From an uncultured Acetatifactor sp. (GTDB lineage Bacteria; Bacillota; Clostridia; Lachnospirales; Lachnospiraceae): DNA of 64,000 bases. The notes under the pieces were generated by a model that was not told the origin of the DNA, did no database searches, and worked only from the letters and a program-made list of their open reading frames with translations. The stretch covers positions 1 to 64,000 of the forward strand of contig CATKYJ010000011.1 in the NCBI GenBank assembly GCA_949840885.1, read 5' to 3'. Positions 17,676 to 25,925 of this stretch are shown here, one piece after another. The translations under genes and the position numbers were made by a program. The first letter of the stretch is position 1. Every line of letters begins with the position of its first letter.

Positions 17676-18812
17676 TTAAGCAAGACCATCTAATAAATCA
17701 CTGCAATCTGGGATCTGCTGTGTAATGCAGTGGATATTTCCGCCCCCAATCAAAATATCCCGCGCATAAATCTGCACCACTTCCCTGTCCGGGAACAGCC
17801 CCTGCAGGATTTTTTTCGCCTTTTCGTCAGCCGGGTCTCCAAAACCAGGCATCACGATGCTGTCATTGGCAATGTAGAAATTCACATAGGAAGCCGCCAG
17901 GCGCTCCCCCGGCGTCCGGGTAGGCTGATCCTGGCAGGCATCCAGCCCCTGGCACTCCTCTTTCGTGATGGTTACGGGCCTGGGCAGGGGCAGCTTATGC
18001 ACTTTGATCTTCCTGCCTTTTGCGTCCACCGCCTGCTCCAGATAGTCCAGACAGGCCTTTGACAGAGCGTACTGCGGATCCCCCTTATCCTCCGTCCAGG
18101 CCAGCACCACCTCTCCCGGCGCGGTGAATGCGCAGATATTGTCCACATGCTCATTGGTCTCGTCATTGTAGATCCCCCTGGGCAGCCAGAGAATCGCCGA
18201 CACGTTCAGATAAGAGCGCAGCACCTCCTCAATCTCCTCTCTGGACAGTCCCGAATTGCGTCCTTTGCTCAAAAGGCAGCTCTCCGTGACCATGCATGTC
18301 CCCTCCCCGTCCACATGGACAGAGCCTCCCTCCAGGATAAAGTCCCTTTTGTCATAGACGTCTCTCCCGAACAGGTCACAGAGCTTCCTGGCCATCTGAT
18401 TGTCCTTGTCCCAGGGAAAGTACAGGCCGTCGCAGAGCCCGCCCCAGGCATTAAAGCCCCAGTCCACACCCCTTATGACACCTGCGTCATTTTTTACGAA
18501 AGTGGGGGCGTAGTCCCTGGCCCAGGCATCATTGCTGGACATCTCCACCACCCGGATATGCTCCGGAAGTATCGCCCTTGCATTGTCATACTGGGCTCCG
18601 CTGGCGCAGACCGTCACCTCCTCCGACCCGGCAATGGCCTCCGCCACCTGCGCGAACGCTTTTCTGGCAGCATAGCCGCCGTACTGCCAGGAATCCGGCC
18701 TCTCCGGAAATATCATGATGCAGCCCTGGTGTCTTTCAAACTCCGCCGGCATCCAAAAGCCGTCTGCAGACGGGGTGGAATCTCTGATTATCCGCACAAA
18801 ACATCCCTCCAT
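17676..18812 (-). CDS. aguA: agmatine deiminase
   Basis: Peptidyl-arginine-deiminase-fold enzyme of 378 residues, hydrolysing agmatine to N-carbamoylputrescine and ammonia. Typical blocks are MPAEFERHQGCIMIFPERPD, NDAWARDYAPTF, FNAWGG, EGGSVHVDGEGT, TNEHVDNICAF and the C-terminal GGGNIHCITQQ with the catalytic Cys (about 363). The ATG at 18812 follows AAGGA; a promoter-like pair lies just upstream. It probably forms a two-gene unit with aguB. Together with speA it makes putrescine without ornithine decarboxylase. Confidence 0.95.
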   Translation of the reverse strand: MEGCFVRIIRDSTPSADGFWMPAEFERHQGCIMIFPERPDSWQYGGYAARKAFAQVAEAIAGSEEVTVCASGAQYDNARAILPEHIRVVEMSSNDAWARDYAPTFVKNDAGVIRGVDWGFNAWGGLCDGLYFPWDKDNQMARKLCDLFGRDVYDKRDFILEGGSVHVDGEGTCMVTESCLLSKGRNSGLSREEIEEVLRSYLNVSAILWLPRGIYNDETNEHVDNICAFTAPGEVVLAWTEDKGDPQYALSKACLDYLEQAVDAKGRKIKVHKLPLPRPVTITKEECQGLDACQDQPTRTPGERLAASYVNFYIANDSIVMPGFGDPADEKAKKILQGLFPDREVVQIYARDILIGGGNIHCITQQIPDCSDLLDGLA

Positions 18813-18841
18813 AAAATATTCCTTAATTTTTTTACCCAGAT

Positions 18842-18870
18842 TTTTTATTTTTCCTTAAGTCCATGGTCAA
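18842..18870 (-). promoter_or_regulatory. sigma-A-type promoter for aguA-aguB
   Basis: On the minus strand TTGACC (18870-18865), a 17-base spacer and TAAAAA (18847-18842). A matching arrangement, TTGACT-17-TAAAAT, occurs in the second copy of the duplicated segment at 19136-19108. Good hexamers and ideal spacing; not proven. Confidence 0.55.
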
Positions 18871-19239
18871 ACTTTAGACATATTTTCAGGGTATGATAGA
18901 TATATAAACAAAGGAGCTGTTGAATTTTGATAAACATTGGTCAGGGTTCTGTCAGCTTCGACTAATAGCAATACTGCGAAAGCAGTTTTACTATAGATAC
19001 CTTTTCCTTTCATGTTTCTTTTATTTTTTACTCCTCAAAAGAGCCCGGACACCGGGCTCTTTTGAGGTGCAGGCCCGCATATGGAAGTTTCCCGTAATTT
19101 TACTTTTATTTTAGAAATCGTTCAGTTTACAGTCAAACTTTAGACACATTTTCATCGTATCATAAATATCAGATACCTTTCCCTTTCATGTTTTCTTTTA
19201 TTACTCCTTTAAAAGAGTCCGGGGCACCGGGCTCTTTTT
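18860..19239. repeat. duplicated regulatory segment with two hairpin terminators between aguA and nspC
   Basis: This 450-base gap holds two diverged copies of one module. Copy A (18864-19067) and copy B (19131-19239) share GTCAAACTTTAGACA, ATTTTCA, GTATxATA, then ATACCTTT/CCTTTCATGTTT, and end in GAGCCCGG/CCGGGCTC-type hairpins. The first hairpin is a perfect 16-bp stem (19033-19048 with 19052-19067); the second (19211-19222 with 19227-19238) runs into TTTTT on the plus strand. Copy B lacks about 90 bases present in copy A. Copy A has AAAGGAG and a possible 12-codon peptide starting TTG 18927 (INIGQGSVSFD after the start). Small RNAs, terminators, or both are possible. Confidence 0.5.
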
Positions 19240-19260
19240 GTGCGGAAAGGCGGCGGGCAG

Positions 19261-20448
19261 CTATGACAGCCGCCCCCTGAAATCCTGGTATCCGAACTCT
19301 TTCACGATTCTGCAGTTCCCATCCTTTCCCCGCAGGACAATGGCCGGCAGGGGCATCCCGTTGAATGTGTTGTTCTTCACCATGGAATAGATGGCCATGT
19401 CCTCGAATATAAGCCTGTCTCCCTCCCCCAGGGGTCTGTCGAAAGAGTAGTCCCCGATAATATCCCCGGCCAGGCAGGTGGGGCCGCCCAGGCGGCAGGT
19501 AAAGGCTTTCTCCCCCGGCTTCCCGCTCCCCTGCAGGGGCGGCCTGTAAGGCATCTCCAGCACATCCGGCATGTGACAGGCGGCGGAGGCATCCAGAATG
19601 GCTATGTCCATTCCGTTGCGGACGGTCTCCAGCACCTCCGCCACCAAAAATCCTGCGTTCAGCGCCACTGCCTCCCCGGGCTCCAGGTACACCGTCAGGC
19701 CGTACCTGTCCTGCATCCTTTTGATACAGCGCTCCAGCTTATGGATGTCGTAGCCTGGGCGGGTGATGTGGTGGCCGCCGCCGAAATTAATCCATTTCAT
19801 GCCGGGCAGGTATCTGCCAAACTTCTCCTCCACCGCGTCCAGGGTAGCCTCCAGGGCATCGGAGTCCTGCTCGCAGAGTGTGTGGAAGTGGAGGCCGTCC
19901 AGGAGCTGCAAAAGAGTCTGAAGCAGTCCCATGCCAAAAGCCTCCAGCGTCACCCCCAGCCGTGAGCCGGCTGCGCAGGGGTCGTAAATGGCATGTCCCT
20001 CCTGGGTGGAGCACTCCGGGTTGATCCGCAGGCCGATGCTCTTTCCTGCGGCTTTTGCCCGGGGGCCGAATTTCTCCACCTGCTTCCAGGAGTTGAAGAC
20101 GATATGGTCGCAATATCGCAGGATTTCGTCAAATTCCGATTCTTTATAAGCGGGCGAGAAGATATGGCTCTCCACTTTTCTGCCTTGGGCTTTAAGCGGC
20201 TCCGCCATTTCCTCCGCGCAGAGCCTGGCTTCATACAGGCCGCTGGCCGTGGCTCCGCAGAGGTATTTCCCGATCAGGGGGTACAGGGCATACATGGAAA
20301 AGGCTTTCTGGGCCAGCAGGATTTTAGCTCCCGTCCGCTCCATGACGCCTTTCAGTATCTTAAGGTTCTCTTCTATCAGGGCCTCGTCCACCACATAGCA
20401 GGGTGTCGGCAAAAGCCGCTCAGTGCCCGCCCATTCTGCTTTTGTCAT
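19261..20448 (-). CDS. nspC: carboxynorspermidine/carboxyspermidine decarboxylase
   Basis: PLP-dependent alanine-racemase-fold decarboxylase of 395 residues that converts carboxyspermidine to spermidine (or the nor-form). Features: PTPCYVVDEALIEENLKILK, the PLP lysine in KILLAQKAFSMYAL, HFHTLCEQ, NFGGGHHITRPGYD, and near the end GPTCLAGDIIGDYSF and MVKNNTFNGMPLP. These match NspC rather than diaminopimelate or ornithine decarboxylases. GGAGGACAG precedes ATG 20448. It belongs with the dehydrogenase gene at 25926-27185 but is separated from it by an inserted 5-kb block. Confidence 0.93.
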   Translation of the reverse strand: MTKAEWAGTERLLPTPCYVVDEALIEENLKILKGVMERTGAKILLAQKAFSMYALYPLIGKYLCGATASGLYEARLCAEEMAEPLKAQGRKVESHIFSPAYKESEFDEILRYCDHIVFNSWKQVEKFGPRAKAAGKSIGLRINPECSTQEGHAIYDPCAAGSRLGVTLEAFGMGLLQTLLQLLDGLHFHTLCEQDSDALEATLDAVEEKFGRYLPGMKWINFGGGHHITRPGYDIHKLERCIKRMQDRYGLTVYLEPGEAVALNAGFLVAEVLETVRNGMDIAILDASAACHMPDVLEMPYRPPLQGSGKPGEKAFTCRLGGPTCLAGDIIGDYSFDRPLGEGDRLIFEDMAIYSMVKNNTFNGMPLPAIVLRGKDGNCRIVKEFGYQDFRGRLS

Positions 20449-20618
20449 TTTCTGTCCTCCCAAGTCTCTGCCGCACTGCTCTCGTACAGCCCCATAAAAG
20501 CGTCCATGGCCTTATACTACCATGGCTGCGGGGGCTTAAAAAGCGTGGGATGGCCTGTCCAGGCGCTGCTGCAATTTTGCCGCTGACGAGCATCGATGCC
20601 TCCTGTATCGTCTCAGTT

Positions 20619-21365
20619 CTATTCCAGACAATCCGTCGTGATGAAGTCCACGCCCCAGGACACCAGCCGCTCCGCTTCCTCTTTGTCGTCGCAGGTCCAG
20701 CAGTTCACCAGGATTCCCTCTCCGTGAAGTTCCTCCACGATTTCCTTTGTCAAAGCCTTGTAATAGATGTCCAGGTTCAGCCTGTGACTTTTCAGTGCCT
20801 CCAGGATTTCCTGATTGTATTCCACGGTAAGGTAGTACAGCTCCTGCTGCGGCAGAAGCTCCCGCAGGCGGATCATATTGTTCAGGGCAAAGGAGATAAA
20901 CGTCACCTGCTCCAGGTAGCCCAGTCCCCGAATCTCCTCCACGATCCGCCCGATGTCCTCGGGGGAAAATTCATTCTTCAGCTCCAGGATACAGACCTTG
21001 CCATACTTTCTGCAGATAGTGACATATTCTTTCAGGTTCGGAATAATCAAATCCTGCCTGTCCTCCAGGCATATCTCCTGCGCCGCCCCTGCTGCCGGGC
21101 ACATGTCCTTCAGGACAAGCCTGCGGATGGTCTTATAGTCGGACTCTTCTATCCGGATGTCCTCCCTGGCCACATGTCCTGTGGTATCGTTATGAATGAT
21201 CACAAACTTGCCGTCTTTTGTCACATGCGTGTCCGTCTCCACGCCGTAGTAGCTGCGGTTCCCCGCTGCCACGAAAGCCGGAATGGAATTCTCCGTCTCC
21301 AGGCCGCTCAGACCTCTGTGGGCGATCATCCTTGTACTGCCGCTGTTGATTTTAATTGTATCCAT
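20619..21365 (-). CDS. glycerophosphodiester phosphodiesterase family protein
   Basis: A 248-residue TIM-barrel enzyme of the GDPD family, which cleaves glycerophosphodiesters to glycerol-3-phosphate and an alcohol. Active-site motifs are present: IAHRGLSGLETENSIPAF, GVETDTHVTKDG, VIIHNDTT, ILELKNE and the C-terminal VNCWTCDDKEEAERLVSWG. No signal peptide, so cytosolic. AGGGAG precedes ATG 21365. It lies inside the block that interrupts the polyamine cluster. Confidence 0.9.
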   Translation of the reverse strand: MDTIKINSGSTRMIAHRGLSGLETENSIPAFVAAGNRSYYGVETDTHVTKDGKFVIIHNDTTGHVAREDIRIEESDYKTIRRLVLKDMCPAAGAAQEICLEDRQDLIIPNLKEYVTICRKYGKVCILELKNEFSPEDIGRIVEEIRGLGYLEQVTFISFALNNMIRLRELLPQQELYYLTVEYNQEILEALKSHRLNLDIYYKALTKEIVEELHGEGILVNCWTCDDKEEAERLVSWGVDFITTDCLE

Positions 21366-21471
21366 GTCTGCTCCCTCGCTTTCTGTTCATCAGATTGCCC
21401 TTATCATACCACCTAATGCCCTGTTTCGCAAGAGAGCAAAAATGATATCGGCCTGCAGGTCAGGCAGGCCC

Positions 21472-21588
21472 TCATCCCGGCACCTGCTTCAGCTCCTCCG
21501 CCATTGCCGCGCCGGCCGTAGAGCCTATCCCCGGCACGCCCAGGCCGATCATCCTCAGGGCAGTCTCCAGAGTGCGGATGCCTCCCAT
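21472..21588 (-). pseudogene. deoxyribose-phosphate aldolase (DeoC) C-terminal fragment
   Basis: The minus strand encodes MGGIRTLETALRMIGLGVPG followed by a segment ending AMAEELKQVPG, then TGA. DeoC enzymes end with the very similar KASGGIRTLEDALKMIEAGA block. Only these 38 codons remain, preceded in frame by a TGA and with no ribosome-binding site; it sits between the ABC permease and GDPD genes. It is evidence that a larger deoC gene was deleted here. Confidence 0.55.
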
Positions 21589-21634
21589 GATTTTTCAATA
21601 TTCTCCTGAGCATAGCGGACGCGCTCCCATGCCC

Positions 21635-23227
21635 CTAATCCAGTCGGTACGGAGGGCTGAGTTTCTTACGCCCTATCCTGTCCATGAGCCATGTCAGCAG
21701 CAGCAACACCCCTGCGGTGAATGCGTACACAAGAATCTGCATCCCCTCCAGGACGAACAGGGCGATGATGGGCACTGCCGCCGATACCAGCCCTATGACC
21801 ACCATCACGAAAGCGGAAGCACCCTGCTTCACCACCTTGACCTCGCTGTCCCAGTCGAAGACGGGGAATTTCTCGTTCACCGCTATCCCCGTCCTGGCGC
21901 CGAAGAGGATATAGGCCGCGGGCACCGCCAGCAACCACACCGCCTCTGCGAGGCCCGGGCGTAGCGCCACGATCAGCGCCACCTCAGACACCAGATAAAA
22001 GGGCAGGGCCACAATTAACTGCAGGTTCACCTTGCTCCAGATCAGCTCCCTCCTGCTCACAGGCAGGGTCTGGGTCATCCACCAGCTCTTCCCCTCCATG
22101 GACAGGGAGCAGGCGGTCAGCGGCATCATCACGGGCATGGCCCCCAGCAGCACGGGCAGCGTCCTGTCCACAGCCCCGGGCAGGCCCAGCAGCCGGTCCA
22201 CAGCCTCCCTCCCCGCCAGGGCCACGCCCACGGCCAGCAGCACCATCATCAGCTCTCCTGTCAGCGTGTTCACCACATAGACGCTGGAGGCAAAATAGCG
22301 CCTCCACTCCCGCTCCACCAGGCTCCTCATGACGGATTTGGCCTGCAGCCGCTCCATCTGATAGTTCCCCCGGGCCTCCCTGGCGCTGAGCATCTGGCAT
22401 ACACGTCCGTAAAAGCGCCCCAGGATTTCCAGGAAAATCAGGAAGCACCCCAGGGACACCCCCAGGAACAGGAGCAGCCATGCCGCTTTCCCGGACACCA
22501 TGGCCTCGGAGATCCAGATAGCCGGGGGATAGAGCCTGCCGATCTGCTGCTCCAATTGCAGCGCCATCTCCTCCATCATGGCCCCGAGCTGGCTTTCGTC
22601 CAGACTGCCCAGGCTCATGCTCCCCACCAGAATGACGCACACGAAAATCATGGTCAGCAGGATGGATGCCAGGTTCCCCCGCCTCCATCTGCCAGCGATG
22701 CCCGCAATCACGGCTCCCACCACGGAAGCCGCCGTCAGGGGCAGCAGGGGGAGGAAAAGGATGACGAAAAATCCGTAGAGATAAAAAGTAAGCCCCGGCT
22801 TCTCCGCCACGCCGTACACCGCCATTCCCGGCAGCATCACCACAAGCCCCAGCAGCATATCTGTCAGGTACATGGACAGGAACCGGCTGACGATGATGCT
22901 CTTCGCCTCCACCGGCAGAGCCACCTGTTTTTCATAGGACCTCTGGTCAAAGAGCACAGGGCCGGCCTTGGTCATGGTGAAAAAGAACGTCACCAGCGAT
23001 ACCAGCATGCCCAGAACAGCAGGGACGAAATATCCCATGCCTATGGCTGTGAGCCCGTAGCTGGTCAGTCCCACATAACCCGCCAGCATCAGAATCAGGA
23101 ACACCCACAGCGCCCCCATAAGGCAGAAGCGGAGCTTCTTCTTTCCGTCTCTGGTATGGCGGAATTCGTTGAAGCCGAACATACCGTACAGGGAAAGCTT
23201 TGTCAGTAGCCTAATCTGCCTTGTCAT
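21635..23227 (-). CDS. ABC transporter permease (ABC-2-like)
   Basis: A 530-residue membrane protein with about twelve hydrophobic segments arranged as two sets around a soluble middle (about 205-310). It starts MTRQIRLLTKLSLYGMFGFN and resembles large ABC-2-type permeases found beside single ATPases in Clostridia. GGAGGTGA lies before ATG 23227, inside the end of the ATPase gene, which it overlaps by 17 bases, so the two are translationally coupled. The substrate is unknown; drug, peptide or lipid export are all possible. Confidence 0.82.
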   Translation of the reverse strand: MTRQIRLLTKLSLYGMFGFNEFRHTRDGKKKLRFCLMGALWVFLILMLAGYVGLTSYGLTAIGMGYFVPAVLGMLVSLVTFFFTMTKAGPVLFDQRSYEKQVALPVEAKSIIVSRFLSMYLTDMLLGLVVMLPGMAVYGVAEKPGLTFYLYGFFVILFLPLLPLTAASVVGAVIAGIAGRWRRGNLASILLTMIFVCVILVGSMSLGSLDESQLGAMMEEMALQLEQQIGRLYPPAIWISEAMVSGKAAWLLLFLGVSLGCFLIFLEILGRFYGRVCQMLSAREARGNYQMERLQAKSVMRSLVEREWRRYFASSVYVVNTLTGELMMVLLAVGVALAGREAVDRLLGLPGAVDRTLPVLLGAMPVMMPLTACSLSMEGKSWWMTQTLPVSRRELIWSKVNLQLIVALPFYLVSEVALIVALRPGLAEAVWLLAVPAAYILFGARTGIAVNEKFPVFDWDSEVKVVKQGASAFVMVVIGLVSAAVPIIALFVLEGMQILVYAFTAGVLLLLTWLMDRIGRKKLSPPYRLD

Positions 23228-23933
23228 GATGGGTCACCTCCATAAATACGTCTTCCAGGGATTTGTCTCTGGTGAGTTCCTTTGTGTCGCCCTCCACGAT
23301 CAGCTTTCCGCCGGAGATCACCGCGATGCGGTTGCAGAGCTTCTCCGCCACCTCCAGCACATGGGTGGAGAAGAAGATGGCGCTGCCCTTTTCACAGAAA
23401 GCATGCATCTTACGCTTCAGCAGCAGAGAGGCTTCCGGGTCCAGCCCCACGAAAGGCTCATCCAGCACCAGGAGCCTGGGCTCATGGATCAGCGCCCCCG
23501 TGAGGGCCAGCTTCTGCCGCATGCCGTGGGAGTAGGTGGACACCAGGTCTCCCAGTACGGAATAGATGCCGAAGTCCTCCGCCTCCCTGCGGATGCGCTC
23601 CTCCCGCTCCTTACCGGGCACCTGGTAGATGTCCGCCAGGAAGTTCAGGTACTGGATGCCCGTCAGGTACTCGTAGATGTCCGGGTTGTCGGGGATGTAG
23701 GCCATGGCTTTCTTGCAGGCTAAGGACTGGGTGCGCACGTCCTTGCCGTCCACCCGGATTTCCCCCTTGTCGAAGTCATGGATGCCCACCACGGCCTTTA
23801 TGGTAGTGGTCTTTCCGGCGCCGTTGTGTCCTATGAATCCGTAGATGTCTCCGGCCCGCACCGTCAGGGACAGATTGTCCACTGCGGTCTTGCCGCCTTT
23901 GTAGGTTTTTGTCAGGTTCTTGATTTCAAGCAT
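23211..23933 (-). CDS. ABC transporter ATP-binding protein
   Basis: A 240-residue ATPase: Walker A GHNGAGKTTT, signature YSHGMRQKLALTGAL (a degenerate LSGGQ, as in ABC-2 exporters), Walker B LLVLDEPFVGLD and a switch region FFSTHVLEVAE. Start MLEIKNLTK at 23933 follows an AGGAGG. Upstream the frame stays open through a 9-base tandem array encoding repeated Lys-Asn-Gln; a TTG start at 24032 with GGAAGAG nearby would add 33 residues, but the internal ATG has the better site. It pairs with the permease downstream. Confidence 0.9.
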   Translation of the reverse strand: MLEIKNLTKTYKGGKTAVDNLSLTVRAGDIYGFIGHNGAGKTTTIKAVVGIHDFDKGEIRVDGKDVRTQSLACKKAMAYIPDNPDIYEYLTGIQYLNFLADIYQVPGKEREERIRREAEDFGIYSVLGDLVSTYSHGMRQKLALTGALIHEPRLLVLDEPFVGLDPEASLLLKRKMHAFCEKGSAIFFSTHVLEVAEKLCNRIAVISGGKLIVEGDTKELTRDKSLEDVFMEVTHHDKAD

Positions 23934-23948
23934 ATTGTCTGTTTCCTC

Positions 23949-24020
23949 CTGGTTCTCCTGGTTCTTCTGGTTCTTCTGGTTCTTCTGGTTCTTCTGGTTC
24001 TTCTGGTTCTTCTGGTTCTT
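23949..24020 (-). repeat. eight-copy 9-bp tandem repeat upstream of the ABC ATPase
   Basis: On the minus strand the unit AAGAACCAG is repeated seven times, followed by one variant unit GAGAACCAG. It directly precedes the AGGAGG of the ATPase gene. Because the unit is 9 bases, copy-number change would keep the frame if the upstream TTG is used, and otherwise would change only leader length. Replication slippage is expected at such arrays. Confidence 0.9.
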
Positions 24021-24092
24021 TTTTGCCTGCAATAATCTCTTCCGGAACAGGTTTTACCTCTTATTATGTTTTTATTTCTAATTGATATCATT

Positions 24093-24121
24093 ATAATATC
24101 ACTTATATTTCAACTATGCAA
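24093..24121 (-). promoter_or_regulatory. possible promoter for the ABC transporter operon
   Basis: On the minus strand TTGCAT (24121-24116), a 17-base spacer and TATTAT (24098-24093), within an AT-rich divergent intergenic region of about 290 bases. An overlapping TATAAT lies 3 bases further on. The -35 element is weak. Confidence 0.4.
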
Positions 24122-24180
24122 GCATTTTTTAAAAGAATTAGGATTGATTCCCTCCCTGACGAGCCCGAACATATAAAAAG

Positions 24181-24209
24181 TTGCATTCCCGCCGCGGCTT
24201 CTATATACT
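24181..24209 (+). promoter_or_regulatory. possible promoter for the SGNH hydrolase gene
   Basis: TTGCAT at 24181-24186, a 17-base spacer and TATACT at 24204-24209, about 100 bases before the start codon at 24310. The rest of the leader is AT-rich without obvious structure. Confidence 0.45.
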
Positions 24210-24309
24210 TAAAATATAAATCCAAAAAACAATATGGAGCATTTCCGTAAAGCGCCGGGAAAATTCACTTTAGCGGCCGGGAAATTAAGTACAAAAGAAG
24301 GGAATCAAA

Positions 24310-25842
24310 ATGACTGGTTTAAAATCATTCGTCACATTTCTGCTTATCTGCACCTGTCTCTGGCTGAGAACCGGTGTCCGCACGGAGGCTTCAGAAGAAA
24401 ACATTCCCCGATTTGAAGACGGTGATGTAGTTGGTTTCATTGGAGACAGTATCACCCATGTGGTCTATCGCCCCCTGGGCTATGTGGAGATGCTGGAGCA
24501 GTATTATTTAAGCCGCTTCCCTGAGCAGGAAATCGAATTCCGGAACCTGGGCTCCGAGGGGTACAGGGCTACCAATACCCTGGACATCTACGACTCCGAC
24601 CCTGCTTTCCGGGGGCTTAGCAAAGCCGTTATCATGCTGGGAACCAACGAGGCCATCCTGAAATACTCCACGGACGAATATATCACTGATATGGAAGCCC
24701 TGGTGGGAAAGCTGAAAGCCGAGGGACTGGAAAGCAAAAACATCCTGCTCCTCTCCCCGCCTGTCTGCGACCAGTATTGCGCCATGAACTATGACGCCAA
24801 CGGCAATATGCGCTGGACTTATGAGGACAGGCTGCTTGAATACATGGACGCCCTGGAGGCAAAGGCCCCGGAGTGGGGCGTGGAGTACCTGAATCTCCAT
24901 GCGCCCATGGCAGCCCTCACCGAAGAGATGCAGAAAGAGGACAATCGCAATACCCTGACCACGGACTGCATCCATCCCAATGCCACCGGCCACAGAGTGC
25001 TGGCCTATTATATCCTGGAGGCCCAGGGCCTGGCAGATGAACCGCTGTCGGAACTCACGGCAGCCGGGCAGGGAACAAAGGGAGAGGTTCTGTCTCTCCA
25101 TGATACGCTGACGGAAAGCTATCTGTGCGAAAGGGGGATGACGGGCTTTTTGCACTCGGAGACTCTGCCCATACCCGCCGCGGAAAGCGTAAGGGATTTC
25201 CAGGCATTTTTCGGAGAGGCCGCGCTGCTGTATGGGAAAATTTTCCGGATAGAGGGCCTGAAAGAAGCGGCATCCTATCGGATCCTGTTCGGGGAAACGG
25301 AGTTGGGAAGCTTTACCGGGAGAGAATTGGCAGAGGGCATAGACCTTGGGGTTCTGGAGACCCATCCCCAGCGGGCGGCCATGGAGCAGATAGATGCCCT
25401 GAGCAGAAAGCGCCACCAGAACACCGTATCCTACCGCGGCATGTGGGTGGACGTCATGATGCACCGGGCCGGCTTCACCCCGGAGCAGATCACAGCCAAG
25501 TACGAGGCATGGCGGGCTGCGGATCAGGAGTTGCAGCATCAAATGCGCCGGCTGGTCAGGGACATGGCAGAAGAGACTTATGCTGTGGCAGTCCTGGAAG
25601 AGGGATGTTCCGCAGAAGACCTGGCGCTGGAAAAAGCTAAGGCGCTGGAACAGGCAAGGCAAGCCCGGGAGCAGGCGAGACAGGAGACGGCGAAAGTGGC
25701 ACTGGCGCTGGAAAACGCCGGGAAACAGGCAAGAAGAGCGGCAGGGGAACTGCGCTCTCTCTGCCCGCTTCTCCGACAGATAAATGCCTCCGGCCTGCCC
25801 TCCTCCATTTCTCCTACGCCAAAGCCAGATTCTTCTCAATAA
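24310..25842 (+). CDS. secreted SGNH/GDSL-type hydrolase
   Basis: A 510-residue exported protein: signal peptide (about 1-28), SGNH hydrolase domain (about 38-245) and a long charged C-terminal helix region. The four SGNH blocks are present: GFIGDSITH (Ser about 46), NLGSEGYR, MLGTNEA and TTDCIHPN (Asp-x-x-His about 221). The tail (about 400-490) is rich in Ala, Glu, Gln and Arg (EQARQAREQARQETAKVA) and probably coiled. Acyl esters on glycans are common substrates of this class. It is the only plus-strand gene of the block that splits the polyamine cluster. Confidence 0.85.
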   Translation: MTGLKSFVTFLLICTCLWLRTGVRTEASEENIPRFEDGDVVGFIGDSITHVVYRPLGYVEMLEQYYLSRFPEQEIEFRNLGSEGYRATNTLDIYDSDPAFRGLSKAVIMLGTNEAILKYSTDEYITDMEALVGKLKAEGLESKNILLLSPPVCDQYCAMNYDANGNMRWTYEDRLLEYMDALEAKAPEWGVEYLNLHAPMAALTEEMQKEDNRNTLTTDCIHPNATGHRVLAYYILEAQGLADEPLSELTAAGQGTKGEVLSLHDTLTESYLCERGMTGFLHSETLPIPAAESVRDFQAFFGEAALLYGKIFRIEGLKEAASYRILFGETELGSFTGRELAEGIDLGVLETHPQRAAMEQIDALSRKRHQNTVSYRGMWVDVMMHRAGFTPEQITAKYEAWRAADQELQHQMRRLVRDMAEETYAVAVLEEGCSAEDLALEKAKALEQARQAREQARQETAKVALALENAGKQARRAAGELRSLCPLLRQINASGLPSSISPTPKPDSSQ

Positions 25843-25925
25843 ACCAGATTGTGAGTGCAGACGTAAGACAGGTTATCTCTTGCAAAGAGAAATCCAAATA
25901 TAACAAAACCGCAAACTCCGCGGCC

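Noticed and set aside
18920..19114. A 64-codon plus-strand frame starting TTG
   Set aside because: It runs through the perfect 16-bp hairpin, its ribosome-binding site is too close to the TTG, and the second copy of the module does not keep the frame.
23941..24020. Possible CRISPR or centromere-like array
   Set aside because: Contiguous 9-base units without spacers; a simple tandem repeat.
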